Shown here piece after piece: positions 7,036 to 13,149 of a DNA stretch of 35,909 nucleotides. Within the stretch, counting starts at the first letter, position 1, and each line of letters opens with the position of its first letter. Under the pieces are notes generated by a model. It was given only the letters and a program-made list of their open reading frames with translations, searched no databases and was not told where the DNA came from. The DNA comes from Bradyrhizobium macuxiense (GTDB taxonomy: Bacteria > Pseudomonadota > Alphaproteobacteria > Rhizobiales > Xanthobacteraceae), in NCBI RefSeq assembly GCF_001542415.1, contig NZ_LNCU01000112.1:8857-44765 (forward strand), read 5' to 3'. The position numbers and the translations under genes were made by a program.

Positions 7036-7488
7036 ATGAACGATTCACCGGAATCCCCCCGGATGGCACGCGTCTCGGCACTGGCCGAAGACCTGCGCCT
7101 GCTGATCGGACGACTGAAGCGCAGGCTGCGCGAGCAGAGCGATCGCGGAGACCTGCCGCCCTCGCAGGTGGCGATCCTGCTTCGGCTCGAGAAAGACGGG
7201 CCCGCGACGGTATCGAGCCTGGCGCGCTCCGAAGGGATGCGCCCGCAATCGATGAGCTCGGCCGTCGCCGCGCTCGAGGCGGCGGGCCATGTCACGGGCA
7301 GGCCCGATCCGGACGACGGCCGGCAAACCATCATCTCGCTCACGGATGCCTGCCGCGACTGGATCCGCGCCGGGCGCGCCGCGCGGCAGGACTGGCTGTC
7401 GCGCACCATCACCGCACGGCTGTCGCCGCAAGAGCAGGACGAACTCGCGGCCGCCGTCGGGCTTTTGAAGCGGCTCATCGACGATTGA
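7036..7488 (+). CDS. MarR-family transcriptional regulator
   Basis: 150 residues, typical length. The winged helix spans about 45-110: LPPSQVAILLRLEKDGPATVSSLARSEGM, recognition helix RPQSMSSAVAALEAAGHV, and a wing with the family D-x-R-x (DPDDGRQTIISLT). Flanking N- and C-terminal helices should make the dimer interface. It is first in a likely operon with an isochorismatase-like gene (43 bp later), a small membrane protein and an MFS exporter, just downstream of a clear CAGATAA operator array. The layout suggests an autorepressor that releases the exporter operon when a small, probably aromatic, ligand binds; the ligand is unknown. Confidence 0.95.
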   Translation: MNDSPESPRMARVSALAEDLRLLIGRLKRRLREQSDRGDLPPSQVAILLRLEKDGPATVSSLARSEGMRPQSMSSAVAALEAAGHVTGRPDPDDGRQTIISLTDACRDWIRAGRAARQDWLSRTITARLSPQEQDELAAAVGLLKRLIDD

Positions 7489-7530
7489 TGCGGCCTCAAC
7501 GCATCGGTCGCGGCAGCAAAAGGAACCAAC

Positions 7531-8109
7531 ATGGCCCTCACGACACTGGATCCGGTCACGGCCCTTATCGTTGTCGATTTGCAGAGCGGCATCATGGGCT
7601 CGCCCTTCGTCCATCCGATCAAAGATGTCGTGGCGTGCGCGAGCGCCCTCGCCACCGCGTTCCGGCGGCACGGCCTGCCGGTCGCACTGGTCAATGTCGA
7701 CGGCGGTGCACCGGGACGCACTGAGCGGGCCCCGCACCTCAGCGGCCCGTTTCCAGACGGATGGACCGACCTCATTCCGGAGCTTGATCGGCAGGCAGGC
7801 GACATCGTCGTGACCAAGCGAACGCGGGGCGCATTTGCAAGCACCGACCTCGAGAGCAGGCTGAGGGCGCGCGGCGTCACGCAGGTCGTGATCGTCGGCG
7901 TCGCCACCGCCGGCGGCGTGGAATCAACGGCCCGGCAAGCTTATGAGGCCGGCTTCAACGTCACGCTCGCCACCGACGCCATGACCGACATGCGGCCGGA
8001 CGTACATGACTACAGCATCGCCAATGTATTCCCACGGCTCGGCGAAACCGGCTCGACGCAGGCGGTCATCGATCTCCTTGAAAGGACGCGCGCACATGAA
8101 CTGGCTTGA
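7531..8109 (+). CDS. Isochorismatase-like hydrolase-fold protein lacking the catalytic Cys
   Basis: 192 residues, the usual length for the cysteine-hydrolase/isochorismatase fold. D16 (ALIVVDLQ) and K96 (VTKRTRGAF), two members of the Asp-Lys-Cys triad, are present. At the Cys position of the motif G-V-A-T-x-x-C-V-x-x-TA the protein reads GVATAGGVESTA (residues 123-134), with Gly129 in place of Cys. Nicotinamidase-type chemistry through a thioester is therefore not possible, whereas EntB/PhzD-type isochorismatases also lack this Cys. It lies between the MarR gene and the exporter genes, so it may act on, or bind, the same compound. The substrate is unknown. Confidence 0.9.
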   Translation: MALTTLDPVTALIVVDLQSGIMGSPFVHPIKDVVACASALATAFRRHGLPVALVNVDGGAPGRTERAPHLSGPFPDGWTDLIPELDRQAGDIVVTKRTRGAFASTDLESRLRARGVTQVVIVGVATAGGVESTARQAYEAGFNVTLATDAMTDMRPDVHDYSIANVFPRLGETGSTQAVIDLLERTRAHELA

Positions 8110-8425
8110 CCTCGTCGCCTATTTCTTCGGCGGCGCCTTCCTCACCAATGCCATCCCCGATGTCGTCGCCGGCATGATGGGAGAGCCGTTCCAGACCCCG
8201 TTCGCGAAGCCGCCCGGAGAGGGGCTGTCGACGTCGACCGTCAATATTGTCTGGGGCTTCGTCAATCTGCTCGTCGGATATCTGCTGGTCTGCCGCGTCG
8301 GCGAATTCGGCCTGCGGACCACGAGCCACGTCGCGGCGCTTGGGCTCGGCGGGCTCGCGATCGGCGTCTTCCTGGCGCGGCGGTTCGGGCAGTTTCACGG
8401 CGGCAACGAGCCAAAGCAATCATGA
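8096..8425 (+). CDS. Small membrane protein, three helices
   Basis: 109 residues. The start at 8096 overlaps the end of the isochorismatase-like gene by 14 bases and is preceded by GAAAGGA at 8080-8086. Hydrophobic segments are at about 3-25 (LDLVAYFFGGAFLTNAIPDVVAGMM), 48-65 (VNIVWGFVNLLVGYLLVC) and 77-95 (VAALGLGGLAIGVFLARRF), with a short PFQTPFAKPPGEGLS loop. I know similar uncharacterised proteins in Bradyrhizobium but no function. Tight spacing with its neighbours (11 bp to the MFS gene) places it in the MarR-controlled operon. Confidence 0.8.
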   Translation: MNWLDLVAYFFGGAFLTNAIPDVVAGMMGEPFQTPFAKPPGEGLSTSTVNIVWGFVNLLVGYLLVCRVGEFGLRTTSHVAALGLGGLAIGVFLARRFGQFHGGNEPKQS

Positions 8426-8435
8426 CAAGGCAATC

Positions 8436-9674
8436 ATGAGACGGGTATTTCGATCGCTGCGGAGCTTCAACTACCGCGTCTGGGCCGCAGGCGCGCTGGT
8501 GTCCAACATCGGCACCTGGATGCAGCGCGCCGCCCAGGACTGGCTCGTTCTCACCCAGCTCACGAACCACAGCGCAGCCGCCGTCGGTATCGTCATGGCG
8601 CTGCAGTTCGGACCGCAGCTCCTGCTGATGCCGTGGTCCGGCTATGCCGCCGATCATTTCAACCAGCGCAAACTGCTGATGGCCACCCAGGCCATGATGG
8701 GCACGCTGGCCCTCATCCTCGGAATTCTCACCGTCACCGGGCTGGTACAGCTCTGGCATGTCTACACCTTCGCCTTCCTGTTCGGCTGCAGCGCGGCGCT
8801 CGACGCGCCGGTGCGCCAGACATTCGTGGCCGAGCTGGTTGGCGATGCCGACCTGTCGAACGCGATCGCACTGAACTCGACCTCGTTCAACGCCGCGCGC
8901 ATGATCGGACCTGCGGTCGCCGGCCTCGTGATCGCCTCGGTCGGCACCGGCTGGGCGTTCCTGTTCAACGGGACATCCTTCCTCGCCGTGCTGGCGTCGC
9001 TCTCGCTGCTGCGCACCTCGGAGTTGCGCCCGAATGCGCGCGCCCACCACACCAAGGGCAGCGTCATGCAGGGGTTTCACTACGTCTGGTCCCGCCGTGA
9101 TCTCAGGACCACCCTGGTGATGCTGTTCCTGATCGGCACCTTCGGACTGAACTTTCCGATCTTCATCTCGACCATGGCGGTCGGCGTCTTCCACACCGAC
9201 GCGCGCGGCTTTGGCCTGCTGTCCTCGATCATGGCGGTCGGGACGATGTCGGGCGCGCTGCTGGCCGCGAGCCGCGATCGGCCGCGGTTCGGCGCGCTGT
9301 TGCTCGGCGCTGCGATCTTCGGACTGGGTTGCACGCTCGCGGCGCTGGCGCCGGACTACTGGCTGTTCGCCGCCGCATTGGTCGTGATCGGCGTCGCCGC
9401 GCTGACCGTCACCAACACCTCGAATGCGCTGATGCAACTCTCGACGGAGCCTGCGATGCGCGGACGGGTGATGGCGCTCCGGCTCGGCGTCGCGCTGGGC
9501 GGCACGCCGATCGGTGCACCGATCGTCGGATGGGTCGCCGATCATCTCGGCCCGCGCTGGGCACTCGGCGTCGGCGCCGCCGCGGGCTTTGCCGCCGCGC
9601 TCGTTGCGATCGCCGCCCTCGCTCAATGGCGCGCTCAGACCAAGTCCGACGGCCTGCCTCACGCGGCTGAATGA
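8436..9674 (+). CDS. MFS transporter, EntS/TMSA (DHA3-like) type
   Basis: 412 residues, about 12 hydrophobic helices. The N-terminus FRSLRSFNYRVWAAGALVSNIGTWMQRAAQDWLV is characteristic of the enterobactin-exporter-like MFS_3 group. The loop-2/3 motif appears as GYAADHFNQRKLLM and the second-half equivalent as the SRDRPRFG region, and the mid-protein TSFNAARMIGPAVAGL is typical. Proton-coupled drug or metabolite export at the inner membrane is the expected activity. It starts 11 bp after the small membrane protein gene and closes the MarR operon, consistent with export of a toxic aromatic compound. The substrate cannot be told from sequence. Confidence 0.92.
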   Translation: MRRVFRSLRSFNYRVWAAGALVSNIGTWMQRAAQDWLVLTQLTNHSAAAVGIVMALQFGPQLLLMPWSGYAADHFNQRKLLMATQAMMGTLALILGILTVTGLVQLWHVYTFAFLFGCSAALDAPVRQTFVAELVGDADLSNAIALNSTSFNAARMIGPAVAGLVIASVGTGWAFLFNGTSFLAVLASLSLLRTSELRPNARAHHTKGSVMQGFHYVWSRRDLRTTLVMLFLIGTFGLNFPIFISTMAVGVFHTDARGFGLLSSIMAVGTMSGALLAASRDRPRFGALLLGAAIFGLGCTLAALAPDYWLFAAALVVIGVAALTVTNTSNALMQLSTEPAMRGRVMALRLGVALGGTPIGAPIVGWVADHLGPRWALGVGAAAGFAAALVAIAALAQWRAQTKSDGLPHAAE

Positions 9675-9720
9675 TCGGCTACTGACGCTCGGCTTGAGTG
9701 TGCTCTCGCGCGGCGCAGTT

Positions 9721-9912
9721 CTAATAGGCGTAGGAAGTCTTGCTCGGCTGCACGGTCAGACGCAGGGCGACCTCCGTCGACCCGTCCATCAGCTCCAGGA
9801 CCTGATCGCAGACCAGGCATCGAAACTCTCCCGCGACGCCGCCCTTCGACGTCAATTCGATCCGGCGATAGCCGGCCTGGCATGTGGGACACATCACATC
9901 GGATTTGCGCAT
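9721..9912 (-). CDS. Small zinc-ribbon protein
   Basis: 63 residues from the ATG at 9912. Two CxxC knuckles, C8-x-x-C11 (MCPTCQAGYRRIEL) and C32-x-x-C35 (FRCLVCDQVLE), make a rubredoxin/zinc-ribbon type metal site. The C-terminus is a short beta/alpha tail, EVALRLTVQPSKTSYAY. Small one-domain proteins of this form are common in Bradyrhizobium. The frame is open upstream to 9975, but MRKSDV immediately before the first knuckle is the natural start; no obvious Shine-Dalgarno precedes it. It converges on the MFS gene (46 bp apart). Function is unknown; a nucleic-acid or protein-binding role is typical for the fold. Confidence 0.75.
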   Translation of the reverse strand: MRKSDVMCPTCQAGYRRIELTSKGGVAGEFRCLVCDQVLELMDGSTEVALRLTVQPSKTSYAY

Positions 9913-10301
9913 GGGACAGCAAGCCGTTGTTCGCACTATTCTTCCACACGCCCATGAGCGGAAATGTGACAGCAACGCCGGGAGGCTCGGCGTCTCCCGA
10001 CATCGACAGCGCGCATTGTTGCCCAGGCGGCTAAACGCACCGACCGGAAATTCTCGGGCTCATCGCGATCGAAGCGGTGGTCGCGGCGACTTCACGCCGG
10101 ACGCGACGTCATCACAGAGAACCGCCGTCAACCCCGACCTTCGGTCGGAAAACGAGCGAGCGCTCTCTCAGAAAATTTTCACCGCCCCCTTTCCCGACGG
10201 CTGGTCCCTGGGCTACCAATTATGCAAGGGCGCAAAAGCGCTCACGCCCGGACCGACAACAACAACAGCGAGTCCGGGACTTTACATGGGAGGAGGCAAC
10301 G
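9913..10301. other. Intergenic stretch with no recognised gene
   Basis: 389 bases between the divergent zinc-ribbon and TetR genes. Frames remain open across it, but the translations (runs of Arg, Ser, Pro and Thr) are not protein-like. A 10-base palindrome GAAAATTTTC lies at 10172-10181. I see no convincing sigma70 promoter pair. Control elements of the TetR gene and the transporter operon should be here. The only strong signal is the ribosome binding site at its right end (10288-10296). Confidence 0.5.
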
Positions 10302-10304
10302 TTG
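10288..10304 (+). promoter_or_regulatory. Strong ribosome binding site fixing a TTG start
   Basis: GGGAGGAGG (10288-10296) is followed after five bases by TTG (10302-10304) in the TetR frame. No in-frame ATG lies at good distance from any other Shine-Dalgarno; the next ATG (10344) has none. This decides the start of the regulator gene. Confidence 0.75.
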
Positions 10305-11036
10305 GGTCTCGCGCGCCAGCGACCGACGACGAATGCGTTCGCGATGGACGTGCTGTGTGCACGTATCCTCGAACGTCATCGCGATTCCATCAAGGTCCAG
10401 AAGCCGCACCTCGCCGTTCCGAATCTTGCGCGCATCATCGGCGCCACGCTCACACTGTCCAACAAACACGGCTTTCACGCCACCACGCTGCGCCAGCTCG
10501 CGGAGGCCTCTGGGCTCAGCATGGGCGGCCTTTATACGTATTTCGACAGCAAGCCCACGCTGCTGTCGATGATCCTCGGCGAAGTCGCGGCGACGGCCAC
10601 CGAAGTCCTGACGTCGCCGCCCGACGACGTGAAGCAGGATGCCCGCCGTCACCTCGACTGGATCATCGCAACGCACGTCCGCATGAGCGAGGCGATGCAG
10701 CCCTGGTTCGTGTTCGCCTTCATGGAGGCGAAGTCGTTTCCGCCCGCCGAGCGCCAACGCGCCGTCGACATGGAAGTCATGACCGAGAAGATCATCGCCG
10801 ACGTCCTCAAGCAGGGCGTCGCCAGCGGCCTGTTCACCGTCGAGCAGGTCACGCTCACTGCGTCGCTCATCAAGCCGCTGCTGCAGGACTGGTACGTCAA
10901 GCGCGCCAAGTACCGCCGGCGCGGCACCTCGATCGACGGATACATCGACGCCGTCGGAACATTCGTCGGTGCCGCCTTGTCGAACAAGAGCCGGCTCGGC
11001 ACTCGTTCAAGACCAAGGCAGATGGCGCAGCCATAG
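10302..11036 (+). CDS. TetR-family transcriptional regulator
   Basis: 244 residues using the TTG start; an ATG at 10344 would give 230. The HTH lies at about 45-95: ARIIGATLTLSNKHGFHATTLRQLAEASGLSMGGLYTYFDSKPTLLSMIL, with the typical GGLYTYFDSK of recognition helix and helix 4. The C-terminal ligand-binding helices are divergent, as usual, with aromatic residues (MQPWFVFAFMEAKSF, LLQDWYVKRAKY). The stop is 19 bp before the first ABC permease gene, so it probably belongs to the same transcript and controls the importer in response to its substrate or a breakdown product. Unusually for a sugar-type importer, the regulator is TetR, not LacI; this hints at a non-sugar ligand. Confidence 0.9.
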   Translation: MGLARQRPTTNAFAMDVLCARILERHRDSIKVQKPHLAVPNLARIIGATLTLSNKHGFHATTLRQLAEASGLSMGGLYTYFDSKPTLLSMILGEVAATATEVLTSPPDDVKQDARRHLDWIIATHVRMSEAMQPWFVFAFMEAKSFPPAERQRAVDMEVMTEKIIADVLKQGVASGLFTVEQVTLTASLIKPLLQDWYVKRAKYRRRGTSIDGYIDAVGTFVGAALSNKSRLGTRSRPRQMAQP

Positions 11037-11055
11037 CCGACAAGGGGATCAGGCA

Positions 11056-12027
11056 ATGAAGCGATTGCGATTCAATCAACAGGAGATCGTCTTCGCCGTC
11101 TTTGCCGTGCTGTTCCTGGCGTTCTCGGTCTTCCTGCGCGGCTTCCTGACGCCAGAGAACATGCTCACGCTGCTGCAGAACGTCGCGGTGCTCGGCATCC
11201 TCGGGCTTGCCATGGCGATCGTCGTGATCGGGCGCGGCATCGACATCTCGCTGATCGCAGCACTCGCGGTGCCGCCGGGGCTCGTGCTGCAGATGGTGCA
11301 GGACGGCCACTCGCTGCCGGCGTCGCTGCTGACCGCCGTGCTGCTCACGATCGCCTTCGGCCTGGTCAATGGCTGGCTGATCGCCTACGCGGAAGTACCT
11401 TCGCTGTTTGCGACATTGGCAACCGGCCTGCTGCTGGCCGGGCTCGGACAGGCGGCGCTGTTTCAGCTCGACGTCGTACAGTGGAGCGACGGCATGAAGG
11501 GCTTCGAGCGGCTCGGACAGGGTACCATCCTCGGCATTCCGACCTCGATCGTGATGTTCGCGATCGCCTGCATCGTGGTGGCGTTCCTGCTGCGGCGGAC
11601 GCGCTGGGGTGCCTATATCTACGCGATCGGCGACAACCCCTACGCGGCCCGCGTCACCGGCATCCCCTCGCGGCCAATCATCGTCCTGCAATATGTCGTG
11701 GCGGCACTGATCGGCTGCTTCGCGGGCCTGGTGATGGCGGCGTCCGTCAACTCGATGCCGACCCGCATCTTCAATTCGACCCTGATCTACGACGTCATCC
11801 TGGTCGTCGTGCTCGGCGGCATCGGCCTGTCGGGCGGCCGCGGCGGCGTTCTCAATGTTATCATCGGAACGCTGCTGATCGGCACCATGCTCAACGGCAT
11901 GACCATCATGGACATCTCTTATGCCGGACAGAATCTCGTCAAGGGGGTGGTCCTGCTGCTCGCCGTCATCACGGATTCCTTCCTGAATCCGCGCAACGAA
12001 GAAACGGCGCAGCAGGGCGACATCTGA
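11056..12027 (+). CDS. ABC importer permease, RbsC/BPD_transp_2 type
   Basis: 323 residues, the usual length, with 8-10 hydrophobic helices. Family signatures are VAVLGILGLAMAIVVIGRGIDISL near residues 45-70, the central GAYIYAIGDNPYAARVTGI and the late VVLGGIGLSGGRGGVLNVIIGTLLIGTMLNGM. It forms half of the inner-membrane channel. The other permease of the operon carries a C-terminal extra domain, so the channel may be a heterodimer of this protein and the fusion. The canonical glycine-rich GGIDLSVG appears here as GRGIDISL. AAGGGGATCAGG precedes the ATG. It lies between the TetR gene and the binding-protein gene. Confidence 0.93.
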   Translation: MKRLRFNQQEIVFAVFAVLFLAFSVFLRGFLTPENMLTLLQNVAVLGILGLAMAIVVIGRGIDISLIAALAVPPGLVLQMVQDGHSLPASLLTAVLLTIAFGLVNGWLIAYAEVPSLFATLATGLLLAGLGQAALFQLDVVQWSDGMKGFERLGQGTILGIPTSIVMFAIACIVVAFLLRRTRWGAYIYAIGDNPYAARVTGIPSRPIIVLQYVVAALIGCFAGLVMAASVNSMPTRIFNSTLIYDVILVVVLGGIGLSGGRGGVLNVIIGTLLIGTMLNGMTIMDISYAGQNLVKGVVLLLAVITDSFLNPRNEETAQQGDI

Positions 12028-12062
12028 GTGAAACGCCAACGACACCAACCAAGGAGGAAGCA

Positions 12063-13079
12063 GTGAAGCGCGTGATCAGGACTGCAAAGATACTCGTTGC
12101 CACACTCGGGCTTGCGGCAATCGCCGGGCCGGCCCTGGCCCAAAAGGGCCTCGACGAGCCGTTTCAGAAGCCCTTCAAGGAGGCCCTCACCGGCAAGACG
12201 GTGGCCTATGTTCCGGTCGCCATGAACTTCGATCTCACCGAAGGCTGGTACGCCGGCCTGAAGAAGGAACTCGAGCCGTTCGGGGTGAAGTTCGAGATCC
12301 GCGATCCCAACTGGAACACCAACGCCGGCGCGCAGGCGGTGACCTCGCTGATCTCCGAGAAGCCCGCCGTGATGGTGATCCACAATCCGGACGTGCAGAC
12401 CTACGCCAAACTGCTGCAGCGCGCCGAGAACGAAGGCATCTACGTCATTCAGATCAACATGGGCTCGGCCTATCGCAGCTCGGCCTTCGTCGGCGCCAAC
12501 TGGATCGAGATCGGTGAGAAGGACACCGAAGCGGTGGTCAAAGCCTGCCAGGGCAAATCGAACAAGATCGCCATCGTGCAAGGCGCGCTCTCGGCGGCCG
12601 CCAGCGCCTACACGCTCAAGGGCGTCGAGAACGTCCTCGCCAAGCACCCGGAGATCAAAGTGGTGTCGAGTCAGGCGGCCGATTGGGACGCGGCAAAGGC
12701 CAAGGCGATCACCCAGACCGTGCTGAAGCAGAATCCCGATCTCTGCGGCATCGTCGGCTTCTGGGACGGCATGGACATCGGCACCGCGGCGGCGGTGAAG
12801 GAAGCCGGCCTCACCGGCAAGGTGTTCGTCGCAACCTCCGGCGGCGGCGAGCGCAAGGGCGCCTGCGAACTGGTGAAGTCCGGCGCCTTCGACCTCAACC
12901 TGAGCTACGACGTGCCGACGCAGGCGGCGCAGATGGCGGGCACGATCAAGTGGCTGCTGTCATCGGGCGCCAAGCCCGGCTCGATCAAGGGTTCAGAATA
13001 CACCACGCTGATTCCGATCACCAAGGAAAACGCCGATAGCCAGACCGCGTGCTGGAACCTCAGCGACCTGAAGAAATAG
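12063..13079 (+). CDS. Periplasmic sugar-type substrate-binding protein (Peripla_BP_4)
   Basis: 338 residues with a GTG start at 12063 preceded by AAGGAGGAAG (12051-12060). The signal peptide (VKRVIRTAKILVATLGLAA...ALA) is cleaved after about residue 26, before QKG. The two-lobe type I fold is clear from TGKTVAYVPVAMNFDLTEGWYAGLKKEL, NAGAQAVTSLISEKPAVMVIHNPD, IAIVQGALSAAASAYTLKGV and DLCGIVGFWDGMDIGTAAAVKEAGLTGKVFVATSGG. It delivers the substrate to the two permeases. The usual sugar-site Arg/Asp/Asn pattern is not obvious and aromatic residues (Trp, Tyr) are present in the cleft-forming stretches, so the ligand need not be ribose. A perfect hairpin follows the gene, which may raise its mRNA level over the rest of the operon. 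Confidence 0.95.
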   Translation: MKRVIRTAKILVATLGLAAIAGPALAQKGLDEPFQKPFKEALTGKTVAYVPVAMNFDLTEGWYAGLKKELEPFGVKFEIRDPNWNTNAGAQAVTSLISEKPAVMVIHNPDVQTYAKLLQRAENEGIYVIQINMGSAYRSSAFVGANWIEIGEKDTEAVVKACQGKSNKIAIVQGALSAAASAYTLKGVENVLAKHPEIKVVSSQAADWDAAKAKAITQTVLKQNPDLCGIVGFWDGMDIGTAAAVKEAGLTGKVFVATSGGGERKGACELVKSGAFDLNLSYDVPTQAAQMAGTIKWLLSSGAKPGSIKGSEYTTLIPITKENADSQTACWNLSDLKK

Positions 13080-13091
13080 CCAAGACGAAAA

Positions 13092-13119
13092 CGTCCCGGG
13101 CCGCTGTGCGCCCGGGACG
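13092..13119 (+). promoter_or_regulatory. Intercistronic hairpin after the binding-protein gene
   Basis: CGTCCCGGGC (13092-13101) pairs perfectly with GCCCGGGACG (13110-13119) around an 8-base loop. It starts 12 bases after the binding-protein stop and ends 30 bases before the next start. No T-run follows, so it is not a simple terminator. In binding-protein operons such hairpins commonly protect the upstream mRNA and give an excess of binding protein; that role here is inference. Confidence 0.7.
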
Positions 13120-13149
13120 CCATCCCCCGCCATTCGAAGCCGCGATGGA

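Noticed and set aside
6945..7724. 259-codon plus-strand frame over the MarR gene
   Set aside because: Out of frame with the clear MarR winged helix; starts inside the operator array.
8262..9662. 466-codon open frame on the minus strand over the MFS gene
   Set aside because: Shadow frame of a GC-rich gene; very high Arg/Gln/Gly content and no plausible membrane or soluble domain.
11481..12062. Apparent N-terminal extension of the binding protein into the permease gene
   Set aside because: The signal peptide begins at the GTG at 12063 with a strong ribosome binding site; the upstream part is out-of-frame permease sequence.
13092..13119. Intercistronic hairpin as a full terminator
   Set aside because: No T-run follows and the operon clearly continues with overlapping genes downstream.
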